From an uncultured Rhodospirillaceae bacterium (GTDB lineage: Bacteria > Pseudomonadota > Alphaproteobacteria > SP197), in NCBI GenBank assembly GCA_937880925.1, contig CALGGB010000080.1, positions 1 to 37,195 of the forward strand: a stretch of DNA of 37,195 nt. The letters are read 5' to 3'. Of this stretch, positions 15,803 to 24,560 are shown piece after piece (position 1 is the first letter of the stretch; each line of letters begins with the position of its first letter). Position numbers and translations under genes: made by a program. The notes beneath the pieces are model-generated. The model saw only the letters and a list, made by a program, of their open reading frames with translations, did no database searches and was not told the origin of the DNA.

Positions 15803-18022
15803 ATGCTGAAACTTCTTTCCTACACCGACCGGCTCTGGGCGCGCCCCGGCGAGGACGTCACGGTCTTTGCCAGCGCGGAAGGCTTCGACAGCATCGATGT
15901 CGAACTCGTGCGCCTGATCTGCGGCGACGACAGTCCCAAGGGGCCGGGTTACCGTGAAGAAGAGGTGGCGGGAACGCGCCAGACCGTGGCCGCAACCTTC
16001 CAGCCGATCCATGCCGGCTCGTGCATCGTTGCCGACGACGCCGCGCCGCTTCACACACTCGACGATGCAACGCTCCAGATTCTCGTCTGGCCGACGACGC
16101 CTGAGACCGGCGAACAGGCCGTCATGGGCATCTGGGACAGCCGCAACAAGGCGGGTTTCCTGCTCTCCATCGGACCCGAGGGCGCCGCGCTCACCACCGG
16201 CGACGGCAAGACGGTCAGCCGTGTTGCGACCGGCGCGCCGCTGGTGGCGCGCGAGTGGTATCTGCTGGCTGCAAGCCACGACGCGGTCAACGGCATGCTG
16301 CGTATCGCCCAGCACCCGCTCAACCGCGATGGTCGCGGCGAGGTGGCGCACGCAGCCGTAGCAGACAAGGCCACCCCGCCCAGGGCCTCAGCCGAGACGC
16401 CCTTCATGGTCGGTGCGGCCTGGGGCGGCCCGGGCAATGCCGATGGCCTGCGGCCCGTGCAGTGCTTCAACGGCAAGGTCGAAGCGCCCCGCGTGCTGCG
16501 CCACTACGAGACCGACCTAGCCGGGCTCAACGAGGCCGGCAGTGTGGCCCCTGGCGCGCGCGGCGTCGCGCTGGCCTGGGATTTGAGCCGTGCCATGACC
16601 GGACTGCGAGTCGAGGACGTGTCCGGCAACGGCCGCCATGGCCGTACCGTCAACCTGCCGACCCGCGCCATGACCGGGCACGACTGGACCGGCGACGAAC
16701 ATGACTGGCGTCACGCGCCGGACCAGTACGGCGCCATCCACCTGCACGATGATGACATCGGCGATGCCGGATGGCAGGCGACGGCGCGCGTCAGCCTGCC
16801 AGAGGGTCTCCGCAGCGGCATCTACTGCATCAAGCTTTCGGGTGGCGGTCACGAGGACATGCCTCCCATCGTTGTTCAGCCGCCGCGCGGCGGAAAAACA
16901 GCCGACATCGCCTTCCTCTCCTCGACGGCGACCTACCAGACCTATGCCAACTATCACCACGGCATGGACGATGCCGGTGCGGAAATGCGCTCGGCAAGCG
17001 CCACCATCCTGTCGCCCTCGGATGCCCACCTCTTCGAGCACCGGGAACTGGGCCATTCGCCCTACGACACCCACAGCGACCTCAGCGGCGTGACGGTGGC
17101 GAGCGCCCGCCGTCCCATGCTGGGCTACCGGCCCAAGGCCGGGCTGTGGAGCTTCAACGCCGACACCCATATCACCGCCTGGCTCGACGACTGCGGCTTT
17201 GCCTGGGACGCGATCAGCGACCACGCGCTCCACGACGAGGGCCTTGCCCTGCTGGCGTCCTACAAGGTGGTCGTCACGGGGACCCACCCGGAATACTGGT
17301 CGACCTCCATGTGGCAGGCGATGACCGCCTATCTCGATGGCGGCGGCCGCCTGATGTATCTGGGCGGCAACGGCTTCTACTGGCGCATCGCCTTTCATCC
17401 CGAGTTCCCCGATGCCCTGGAGGTGCGCCGGGCCCATGCCGGCGCACGCTACTGGATCGCCGAGCCCGGCGACTACCACATGGCCTTCTCGGGCGAGCTG
17501 GGCGGCCTGTGGCAGCGTATCGGCACGGCGCCCCAGAAGCTGGTCGGCATCGGCACCGTGGCGACGGGTTTCGATTCCTGCGGCTGGTACGAACGCCTGC
17601 CCGACAGCACCAACCCCCGCGCTTCCTGGATCTTCGAGGGCGTGGGCGAGGACGAGAGGATCGGCGATTTCGGCCAGCTCGGCGGCGCCGCCGGCCTGGA
17701 ACTCGACTGGGTCGACCGCACCCTGGGCACTCCCGCCCACTGCCTGCGGCTGGCCAGCTCCACTGGCCATTCCAGCCAGTATCTCCAGACCATCGACACC
17801 ATGACCTTCAACCACACGGCGGTCGCCGCGCCGGTCAATCCGGCCGTGCGCGCAGACATGGTGTTCTTCGAAACACCCAACGGCGGCGGCGTATGGTCGA
17901 CCGGCTCGATTGCCTGGGCGGCCAGTCTGGCCAGCGATGGCTACAACAACAATGTCGCTGTCATCACCGGCAATGTGCTGCGGCGCTTCGCCGACCCTAC
18001 TCCGTTCGAACAAGGAAACTGA
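15803..18022 (+). CDS. N,N-dimethylformamidase large subunit-like amidohydrolase, copy 2
   Basis: A 739-residue second paralogue, beginning one base after the stop of copy 1. The same blocks recur: LLSYTDRLWARPGEDVTVFA, the LamG-like ATLQILVWPTTPETGEQAVMG, LHDDDIGDAGWQATARVSLP, SSTATYQTYANYHHG, HSPYDTHSDLSGVTVASAR, FNADTHITAWLDDCGF, TGTHPEYWSTSMWQAM and YLGGNGFYWRIAF. The putative two-Tyr/one-Glu iron ligands are kept. Differences around them (QTYANYHH in place of MAYSNNHW; ASARRPM in place of ASRLRPV) suggest a changed substrate pocket. It has no small-subunit gene of its own and no clear Shine-Dalgarno beyond translational coupling to copy 1. Confidence 0.82.
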   Translation: MLKLLSYTDRLWARPGEDVTVFASAEGFDSIDVELVRLICGDDSPKGPGYREEEVAGTRQTVAATFQPIHAGSCIVADDAAPLHTLDDATLQILVWPTTPETGEQAVMGIWDSRNKAGFLLSIGPEGAALTTGDGKTVSRVATGAPLVAREWYLLAASHDAVNGMLRIAQHPLNRDGRGEVAHAAVADKATPPRASAETPFMVGAAWGGPGNADGLRPVQCFNGKVEAPRVLRHYETDLAGLNEAGSVAPGARGVALAWDLSRAMTGLRVEDVSGNGRHGRTVNLPTRAMTGHDWTGDEHDWRHAPDQYGAIHLHDDDIGDAGWQATARVSLPEGLRSGIYCIKLSGGGHEDMPPIVVQPPRGGKTADIAFLSSTATYQTYANYHHGMDDAGAEMRSASATILSPSDAHLFEHRELGHSPYDTHSDLSGVTVASARRPMLGYRPKAGLWSFNADTHITAWLDDCGFAWDAISDHALHDEGLALLASYKVVVTGTHPEYWSTSMWQAMTAYLDGGGRLMYLGGNGFYWRIAFHPEFPDALEVRRAHAGARYWIAEPGDYHMAFSGELGGLWQRIGTAPQKLVGIGTVATGFDSCGWYERLPDSTNPRASWIFEGVGEDERIGDFGQLGGAAGLELDWVDRTLGTPAHCLRLASSTGHSSQYLQTIDTMTFNHTAVAAPVNPAVRADMVFFETPNGGGVWSTGSIAWAASLASDGYNNNVAVITGNVLRRFADPTPFEQGN

Positions 18023-18026
18023 GACC

Positions 18027-20243
18027 ATGAAGAAGCTGCTGGGCTATTGCGACGAGATCAGTGTCCGCCCGGGCCAGGACATCAACTTCAAGGTTTCCAG
18101 CGAGGACGCCGGCGAATTCCAGCTCGACATCGTCCACGTGCGCTGCGGCGACGACACCCCCAGCGGGCAAGGCCTGAAGGAAACGGTGGTGAAGGCCGGC
18201 GTCAACGGCAGCTATCCCGCGCGCTACCAGTGGACCCAGGTCGGCAGCTTCGTGGCGGTGGAGAACACCGCGCCCTTCGCCCTGGAGAGCTTCACCCTGC
18301 AGTGTTTCATCTGGCCGACCCTGCTGGAGAAGGAAGAGCAGGCGCTGATGGGGGCGTTCAACGCCGCCGACAAGGCCGGCTACATGCTCGGCATCGAGAA
18401 CGGCCAGGCGGTGCTCAAGGTCGGCGACGGCAAGAGCGTGGAGACGCTGGCCTCCGGCGCGGCGATGGATGAGCGGCGCTGGTATTTTGTCGCCGCCAGC
18501 TTCGATGCAGAAACGGGCAAGGCCTATCTCGTGCAGGAGCCCCTGCTGCGCTACGCCGGCGACCGCGGCAAGGCGACGGTCGAGAGCACCATGAAGGTGC
18601 GCCCCGGCAGCGGCGGGCGTTTCCTGATCGCGGCCTGCAACGACCGGCGTGAGGGCGAGGTGATCGCCACGGCCCATGCCAACGGCCGCATCGACGCTCC
18701 CACCGTGGCGCGGCGCGCCCTGTCGCGCGCCACCATGGAGCGGCTGAAGCCGCGCAGCGTGCCGCGCGATGTCGCCACCGATGTCGTCGCCATGTGGGAC
18801 TTCAGCAAGGAAATGGACGGCGTCGTCGCCCACGACATCTCGGTCAACCGCCACCACGGCGCCATCGTCAACATGCCGACGCGCGCGACCAAGGGCTGGA
18901 ACCACGACAACAGCGAGATGGTCTGGACCCACAAGCCCGAGCACTACGGCGCGATCCACTTCCACGACGACGACGTCTATGACTGCGGCTGGCAGACCGA
19001 CGCTTCCTGGACCGTGCCCGACGACCTGAAGAGCGGCACCTATTGCGCCCGCCTGACCCAGGGCGACCAGTGGTTCTACATCCCCTTCTACGTCCGCCCG
19101 CACACCGGAAAGCCCAAGGCGCGGCTGGCCCTGCTGATCGCCACCGCGAGCTACTACGCCTACGTCAACAACCACATGCCGATCGGCTGGGGGTCGCTGG
19201 GCGAACACGCGGGCAACACCTTCAGCCACCTCGACCAGGTGGACCTGCACCTGCAGATGCACCCCGAGCACGGCCTTTCCATGTACGACATGCACAGCGA
19301 CGGTTCGGGTGTCGCCTACGCCTCGCGTCTGCGCCCGTTCCTGCACATGGGGCCGCGCGACAGCCTTTGGCAGTACAACGCCGACACGCACATCACCGAC
19401 TGGCTGGAGGAAAAAGGCATCGCCTTCGACGTCTTCACCGACGACGACATGCATGAAGAAGGCGTCAGCCTGCTCGAGCACTACGACTGCGTCATGACGA
19501 CGACCCATCCGGAGTACTACACCACCGAGATGATGCATGCCCTGCTGCACTACCAGGACCGCGGCGGGCGCTTCATCTACATGGGCGGCAACGGCTTCTA
19601 CTGGCGCGTTGCCTTCAATCCGAAGATGCCGGGCGCCATGGAGATGCGCCGCGCCGAGGACGGCATGCGGAGCTGGATCGCCGATGGCGGCGAATACTAC
19701 ATGAGCTTCACCGGCGAGCTGGGCGGCCTGTGGCGGCGCAACGGCATCGCACCCGAAGCGATCTGCGGCACCGGCTTCGCGGCCCAGGGCTTCAACTATG
19801 GCCGGCCCTATGAGAGGACGGCAGCGAGCGAGGACCCGCGCGCGGCCTGGATCTTCGAGGGCATCGGGCGCGACGAGAAGATCGGCGATTTCGGCACCGT
19901 CTTCGGCGCCGCAGCGGGCAGCGAGATCGACAGCGTTGATTTCGAGATCGGCACGCCGCCCCACACCCTGGTCATCGCCCAGGCCATGGACTTCGGCGTC
20001 GACTTCCACTGGGTGAAGGAGGAGCACCAGCACGCCCACTCGGCGGTCAACGGCGAGAACAACCCCTACGTCGTCTGCGACATGGTGTTCTACGAGACGC
20101 CGAACGGCGGCGCGGTCTTCTCGACCAGCTCCATCGCCTTTGCCGGCTCGCTCGCCCACAACAACTACGACAACAACGTCAGCCGCCTGCTGGAAAACGT
20201 CGTCACGCGCTTCTGCGACCCCGAGCCGATTCCGGCGCCCTGA
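18027..20243 (+). CDS. N,N-dimethylformamidase large subunit-like amidohydrolase, copy 3
   Basis: A 738-residue third paralogue, four bases after copy 2, with its own AAGGAAA ribosome-binding site. Blocks: LLGYCDEISVRPGQDINFKV, the LamG-like FTLQCFIWPTLLEKEEQALMG, FHDDDVYDCGWQTDASWTVP, IATASYYAYVNNHM near residue 375, LSMYDMHSDGSGVAYASR near 420, YNADTHITDWLEEKGI, THPEYYTTEMMHAL near 495 and YMGGNGFYWRVAF. The Tyr, Tyr and Glu spacing matches the iron ligands I recall for Paracoccus DMFase when shifted by about 24 residues. HPEYY and GWGSLGEHAGN are specific to this copy. The ORF-track start at 17910 is a shadow within copy 2. It ends three bases from the convergent TauD-like gene, with no terminator between. 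Confidence 0.84.
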   Translation: MKKLLGYCDEISVRPGQDINFKVSSEDAGEFQLDIVHVRCGDDTPSGQGLKETVVKAGVNGSYPARYQWTQVGSFVAVENTAPFALESFTLQCFIWPTLLEKEEQALMGAFNAADKAGYMLGIENGQAVLKVGDGKSVETLASGAAMDERRWYFVAASFDAETGKAYLVQEPLLRYAGDRGKATVESTMKVRPGSGGRFLIAACNDRREGEVIATAHANGRIDAPTVARRALSRATMERLKPRSVPRDVATDVVAMWDFSKEMDGVVAHDISVNRHHGAIVNMPTRATKGWNHDNSEMVWTHKPEHYGAIHFHDDDVYDCGWQTDASWTVPDDLKSGTYCARLTQGDQWFYIPFYVRPHTGKPKARLALLIATASYYAYVNNHMPIGWGSLGEHAGNTFSHLDQVDLHLQMHPEHGLSMYDMHSDGSGVAYASRLRPFLHMGPRDSLWQYNADTHITDWLEEKGIAFDVFTDDDMHEEGVSLLEHYDCVMTTTHPEYYTTEMMHALLHYQDRGGRFIYMGGNGFYWRVAFNPKMPGAMEMRRAEDGMRSWIADGGEYYMSFTGELGGLWRRNGIAPEAICGTGFAAQGFNYGRPYERTAASEDPRAAWIFEGIGRDEKIGDFGTVFGAAAGSEIDSVDFEIGTPPHTLVIAQAMDFGVDFHWVKEEHQHAHSAVNGENNPYVVCDMVFYETPNGGAVFSTSSIAFAGSLAHNNYDNNVSRLLENVVTRFCDPEPIPAP

Positions 20244-20246
20244 CGC

Positions 20247-21170
20247 CTAGGCGGGCTGCGCCTCGATGGGCTCGCCGCTGAGCAGGGTGGAGGGCCGCCC
20301 GTCGACGCCGACCGGCACCTCGCCGTTGAGCGTCACGCGGTAGAACTGGCGTTCGAAGTCCGTGGCGAAGATGTCGACGGGGGCGAGATGGGCCGTGGCG
20401 CGGTTGTCCCAGAAGGCGACGCTGCCCGGCGCCCAGCGGAAGCGCACCGTGAACTCGGTCGAGACCGCGTGTTCCCAAAGGTTCTCGAGCAGCGCGCGGC
20501 TCTCGGACGGCTCCAGCCCGACGATCTCCTTCACGAAGCCGGGGCTGACGTAGAGAACCTTCTCGCCGGTTTCGGGATGCATCGTCACCAGGGGATGCTC
20601 GGCGGCCAGATCGCGGGCGCCCACCCTGCGCGCATAGTCCCCGTCGCCCGCGGGCGCATCGAAACGGTGGACGGCGCGCAGCCCCTCCACGAAACGCTGC
20701 ATGGGCGTCGAGAGGCGGGCGAAGGCCAGCGCCAGGTTGGTCCACTGGGTGTCGCCGCCATAGGGCGGCACGGTGACACCGCGCAGGATCGAGGCCCAGG
20801 GCGGGTTGATTGCCGCCGTGATGTCGGTGTGCCAGCCGCTCCAGCAGCGTGTGGCGCTGGTACGCCCGTTCTGCGCCGTGCGGTGCTTGGCGATGGAATA
20901 GACTTCCGGGTGGCTCTCGTTGGTGCCGAAGACGATGTGGGCCGGCGTGGGCGCACCGAAGTGCCTCGCCAGACGGACATGAGCTTCGTGGTCGAGAGCC
21001 TGATCGCGGAAGAACACCACCTTCCAGCGCAGCAGGGCCCGGCGGATGGCAGCGACCTGCTCATCGGTCAAGGAGCCCGCCAAATCGACGCCGAACAACT
21101 CGGCGCCGATGTGGATCGTCATCGGCCGGACTTCGATGACGTCCCCGGCAGTAGACTGCGTCACGTCCAT
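20247..21170 (-). CDS. TauD/TfdA-family Fe(II)/2-oxoglutarate dioxygenase
   Basis: A 307-residue non-haem iron oxygenase. The facial triad is WHTD near residue 112 (His and Asp) and RATAHLA near residue 258 (distal His); the 2-oxoglutarate-binding Arg is likely in FERQFYRVTL. RWKVVFFRDQALDHEAHVRLARHFG is the typical N-terminal block. The family hydroxylates taurine, alkyl sulfates, phenoxyacetates and other small acids, and hydroxylation next to a heteroatom leads to its release as an aldehyde. It is the last gene of the minus-strand operon with cupin, SDR and TMADH-like genes. Substrate not determinable; oxidative N- or O-dealkylation would fit the neighbours. Confidence 0.92.
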   Translation of the reverse strand: MDVTQSTAGDVIEVRPMTIHIGAELFGVDLAGSLTDEQVAAIRRALLRWKVVFFRDQALDHEAHVRLARHFGAPTPAHIVFGTNESHPEVYSIAKHRTAQNGRTSATRCWSGWHTDITAAINPPWASILRGVTVPPYGGDTQWTNLALAFARLSTPMQRFVEGLRAVHRFDAPAGDGDYARRVGARDLAAEHPLVTMHPETGEKVLYVSPGFVKEIVGLEPSESRALLENLWEHAVSTEFTVRFRWAPGSVAFWDNRATAHLAPVDIFATDFERQFYRVTLNGEVPVGVDGRPSTLLSGEPIEAQPA

Positions 21171-21189
21171 GGTTCAGATCTCCAGCCGT

Positions 21190-21663
21190 TCAGTAGGGAC
21201 GCCCATCCTTGTGCGTGAAGCGAAAGTCGCCCTCACCATCGGGCTCCAGATGGAGGTCGATGTCGGGATAACTACAGTGATCCTGCGCCGAACGGCTGCC
21301 GACCTCCAGATAGACCGCGTCCGCGCCACTGCGGTTGATCAGGTGGTGGCCGTCCTCCCGGCCCGCCGGAAAGGCCGCGGCCATGCCCGGCCCCAGCACC
21401 TGTTCGCCCGCATCGCTCACCAGCACCAGTTCGCCCGAGACGACCCAGGCGAACTCGTCCTCGCAGGAGTGCCAGTGGCGCTGGGCCGACCATTCGCCAG
21501 GCGCCAGGGTGACCAGATTGACGCCGTACTGCGTCAGGCCGCCGGCATCGCCCAGGGCGCGCTTGCGCCGGCCCTCGCAATTGGCATCGTAAGGAGCGGG
21601 ATAGCCGTTGCCGACACGCTCGGGCACATCGGCCGGATCGATGGCGGGCATGCGGAGCGCCAT
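21190..21663 (-). CDS. Cupin-domain protein
   Basis: A 157-residue single cupin. Motif 1 is visible as QRHWHSCEDEFAWVVSGELVLV (two His and a Glu as possible metal ligands) and motif 2 as FPAGREDGHHLINRSG with another His. A C-terminal tail, SYPDIDLHLEPDGEGDFRFTHKDGRPY, resembles the cupin proteins encoded beside catabolic oxidoreductases. It could be an enzyme, such as a dioxygenase or isomerase, or a binding protein. It lies three bases after the SDR stop and 19 bases before the TauD-like start, so it is co-transcribed. Confidence 0.88.
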   Translation of the reverse strand: MALRMPAIDPADVPERVGNGYPAPYDANCEGRRKRALGDAGGLTQYGVNLVTLAPGEWSAQRHWHSCEDEFAWVVSGELVLVSDAGEQVLGPGMAAAFPAGREDGHHLINRSGADAVYLEVGSRSAQDHCSYPDIDLHLEPDGEGDFRFTHKDGRPY

Positions 21664-21666
21664 GGT

Positions 21667-22449
21667 TCAGCTTGCCTTCTGATCGAGGTTGGCGCTGCCC
21701 GCGGCCATGCCGCCATCGGCCAGCAGGGCCGCACCGGTGATGTAGGTGGCGCGCGGCGAGGCGAGGTAGAGGATGACGTCGGCCATCTCCTGGGCCCGGG
21801 CGACCCGCTTGAGCGGCGTGTGCGCGCTCATCATACCGTAGCCGGTTTCGACGTCATCGCCCATGCGGATGGCCAGAGACTGCAGCATGTCGGTATCGAT
21901 GGCGCCGGGCAGCAGGGCATTGACGCGGATCTCGGGCGCGAACTCGATCGCCATGGCCTTGGTCATCGAAACGACGCCGCCCTTGGAGGCGCAATAGATC
22001 GAGGCGCCCGCCGCGCCCATCACCGCGCGGACCGAGGCGATGTTGACGATGGCGCCGCCGCCATCACGCAGCGCCGGCAGGGCGTACTTGGTGCAGAAGA
22101 AGGTGCCCTTCAGGTTGGTATCGACGACCTTGTCCCAGAGCGCTTCGTCGAGATCGCCGACCGGGCCGCCGCCGCCAGAACCCGCGTTATTGACCAGAAC
22201 GTCGAGACCGCCCAGCCCCGCCACGGCGGCATCCACCACCGCCTTGCAACCGGCCGCCGTTGCCGTGTCACCCGGCGCGGCAATGACGCGCTCGCCTGCA
22301 GCCAGCTCCTTCAGGGCGGCGGCCACCGACTCCGCCGTGCGGCCGTTGACCGCAACCGTTGCGCCAGCCGCCAGAAAGCTCTCCACAGCCGCACGGCCAA
22401 TGCCGCGTGTGCCGCCGGTGACCAGCACCCTGCGATCTCTGAATTCCAT
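21667..22449 (-). CDS. Classical short-chain dehydrogenase/reductase
   Basis: A 260-residue SDR of the FabG type. Seen: VLVTGGTRGIGRAAVE (cofactor loop), VLVNNAGSGGGG, the active-site Ser in IVNIASVRAV, YCASKGG (YxxxK), and VNALLPGAIDTDM. NGRT after strand 2 suggests NADP(H) preference. The start is ATG 22449, with AAGGAGAG upstream; the longer ORF to 22497 overlaps the upstream flavoprotein gene and is not needed. It sits between the TMADH-like and cupin genes. It may oxidise or reduce an alcohol, aldehyde or hydroxy acid intermediate; substrate unknown. Confidence 0.93.
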   Translation of the reverse strand: MEFRDRRVLVTGGTRGIGRAAVESFLAAGATVAVNGRTAESVAAALKELAAGERVIAAPGDTATAAGCKAVVDAAVAGLGGLDVLVNNAGSGGGGPVGDLDEALWDKVVDTNLKGTFFCTKYALPALRDGGGAIVNIASVRAVMGAAGASIYCASKGGVVSMTKAMAIEFAPEIRVNALLPGAIDTDMLQSLAIRMGDDVETGYGMMSAHTPLKRVARAQEMADVILYLASPRATYITGAALLADGGMAAGSANLDQKAS

Positions 22450-22493
22450 TGATTCTCTCCTTGTTGCTGTGTTGGGCGCGATGGTGTTGCCGG

Positions 22494-24560
22494 TCACGAC
22501 AGCGCCATGTGCTCGCGGCGGTAGGGCACGTCCGGATTAACGGATTCGGGGGCATCAAGGTCCCGGGCATAGCTGTGGCCGTCATAGACCGCCGCCGCGA
22601 TCGTCTGCGGCGATAGGCAGTCACCGATCAGCGCAATGCTGCGGAGACCCGCGGCCTCCATCAGATCGGGCCTGCGCACCAGCGCCTGATAGACCTGTTC
22701 GTTAGGCACACGGGCCGTGACCAGCACGATGCTCGTCGCCGCAACCATCTCCCTGCGCCCGGTATAGACGCAGGCGAGTTCGGCATGACCGGCCTCAATG
22801 GCGGCAAGATTGACCTGCTGGCGGATCGTCACGCCAAGTTCCAGCAGGCGTTTCTGCACAAAGCCCTGCTCCAGGGTGAGCACGGTGAACTCCGAGACCA
22901 TGGCGGCGGGAGTGACAAGCATGACCTCCATCCCGTTCGCCACGAGTTTCTCGGCCAGGACTCCCGCCATGTAGCCGTGGTCGTCATCAAAGATCAGCAC
23001 CGGCCCCTTGTCGATGCGCCCGGCCATGACGTCCTCGGGCCCGAAGACATGGGAGCGCCCCGCCCCGGGTATGGTCTTGTGATTGGCGTGACCGACACCG
23101 TCGCGCCGCCAGGTGGCGCCCGTGGCGAAGACGACATGGGGCGCGCCGAAACGCAGAATCTCGTCCTTGCCCATGTTGCTCTCGAGGTACATCTCGACAT
23201 GGGCCATGCGTGCAATCTGGGTGAGTCTCCAATCGCGCACCCGCGCCCAGGCGGCCAGTCCGGGCAGAGCCGCCTCGCGGGTCACACGTCCACCGGGTTG
23301 GCTGGCGCGCTCGGCCAGGGTCACGGCATAACCGCGCTCCCCCAGAGCCCGGGCAGCCTCCAGACCGGCGGGCCCGGCGCCGATCACCAGTACGCGGTCG
23401 TCGCTGCCCTTGACCGGCAGGTTTTCAGGATGCCAACCGCGCCGCCATTCCTCGCCCATGGTCGGGTTCTGGGTGCAGCGCATCGGCACGAAGCTGTTGT
23501 TGCCCGAGATGCAGATGTTGCAGCCGATGCACTCGCGGATGTCCTCGATCCGCCCTTCCTCGATCTTTCTGGGGAGAAAGGGATCGGCGATGGAGGGCCG
23601 CGCCGCGCCGATGAAGTCGGCAATGCCGCTCCTGATGACGCGGACCATGGCATCCGGGCTGGTGTAGCGCCCGACGATGACCACCGGCTTGCTGGTCAGC
23701 TTCTTGACGAAGGAAACCGCATCCTCCTGATAACCCTCCTGGGCGAAGCGGCTGGTCTTGCTGTCGTGCTCCCAGCCCGAGACATTGACGTCCCACAGGT
23801 CGGGCAATTCGGCGAGCATCTCGACGACCTCGCGGCCCTCCTTCTGCCATTCCAGGCCGGCCTCGCCCATGCGCTCATCGACGGCAAAACGCAGGGCCAC
23901 GGCCACCGTGTCGCCGACCGCCTCCTTCGTATCCTCGATCAGCTCTCGGATCAGGCGCACACGGTTCTCCAGGCGGCCGCCGTACGTGTCGTTGCGCCGG
24001 TTATAGCGCGGCAGCAGGAAGTGCATCGGCAAGGCGATGTTGTGGGCGGCATAGACATAGACGAGATCGGCCCCGGCCCGCTTTGCCCGCAGCGCGGCGT
24101 CACGGTGCCAGCGGCGCAGCTCGGCGATGTCGTGGAGGTCCATGGCGCGCGCCTGGGGCCGCATGGGGTATTTGTTCGGGCTGGCCGAGGGGGCGAGCGG
24201 GGCCATGCGGCTGGTACGGTTGGCGCGCGAGAGGCCGCCGTGGACCAGCTCGATGCCGAACAGGCCGCCGTGTTCGTGCACCCTGTCTGCCGCAGCCGCA
24301 AAGACAGGGATGTCGTCATCGTCCCAAAGCCGCATGGAGGCCCCGGGCAGGGCGTCCGTGGTGGGATGGATCATGGTCTCCTCGGTGCAGACCACAGCCC
24401 AGCCGCCCTCTGCCTTCTGGCCGCGCATCTCGGCATGGCTCATGGGCCAGTTGCTGCCCATGCCCGTGCAATGGGGGACCTGGAAGAAGCGGTTGCGGGC
24501 CGTCACCGGGCCGATCTTCACCGGTTCGAAGAGAACGTCGTATCGTGGATCGCGTGCCAA
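22494..24560 (-). CDS. Trimethylamine/dimethylamine dehydrogenase-like iron-sulfur flavoprotein
   Basis: A 688-residue homologue of TMADH/DMADH and related N-demethylases. The N-terminal FMN barrel begins ARDPRYDVLFEPVKIGP and has RNRFFQVPHCTGMGS, where the Cys (residue 31) matches the 6-S-cysteinyl-FMN Cys30 of TMADH. ARPSIADPFLP is followed by the 4Fe-4S motif CIGCNICIS near residue 345 and RCTQNPTMGEEWRRGWHPE. The C-terminal half is NAD/FAD-like: VLVIGAGPAGLEAARAL and VVFATGATWRRDG. The position of TMADH Tyr60 is Glu here (TEETM), so trimethylamine itself is unlikely; dimethylamine, N-methylproline or betaine-type substrates are alternatives. No ATG fits; the start is TTG 24560 after GGGGGG. 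It is first gene of a four-gene operon. Confidence 0.9.
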   Translation of the reverse strand: MARDPRYDVLFEPVKIGPVTARNRFFQVPHCTGMGSNWPMSHAEMRGQKAEGGWAVVCTEETMIHPTTDALPGASMRLWDDDDIPVFAAAADRVHEHGGLFGIELVHGGLSRANRTSRMAPLAPSASPNKYPMRPQARAMDLHDIAELRRWHRDAALRAKRAGADLVYVYAAHNIALPMHFLLPRYNRRNDTYGGRLENRVRLIRELIEDTKEAVGDTVAVALRFAVDERMGEAGLEWQKEGREVVEMLAELPDLWDVNVSGWEHDSKTSRFAQEGYQEDAVSFVKKLTSKPVVIVGRYTSPDAMVRVIRSGIADFIGAARPSIADPFLPRKIEEGRIEDIRECIGCNICISGNNSFVPMRCTQNPTMGEEWRRGWHPENLPVKGSDDRVLVIGAGPAGLEAARALGERGYAVTLAERASQPGGRVTREAALPGLAAWARVRDWRLTQIARMAHVEMYLESNMGKDEILRFGAPHVVFATGATWRRDGVGHANHKTIPGAGRSHVFGPEDVMAGRIDKGPVLIFDDDHGYMAGVLAEKLVANGMEVMLVTPAAMVSEFTVLTLEQGFVQKRLLELGVTIRQQVNLAAIEAGHAELACVYTGRREMVAATSIVLVTARVPNEQVYQALVRRPDLMEAAGLRSIALIGDCLSPQTIAAAVYDGHSYARDLDAPESVNPDVPYRREHMALS

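Noticed and set aside
13954-15804. Long antisense ORFs over the DMFase-like genes (616, 503 and 720 aa)
   Set aside because: They mirror real codon-biased genes in a GC-rich genome and show Val/Gly/His-rich composition without motifs.
20244-20246. Bidirectional terminator between DMFase copy 3 and the TauD-like gene
   Set aside because: Only three bases separate the stops and no stable stem with a U tract was found on either strand.
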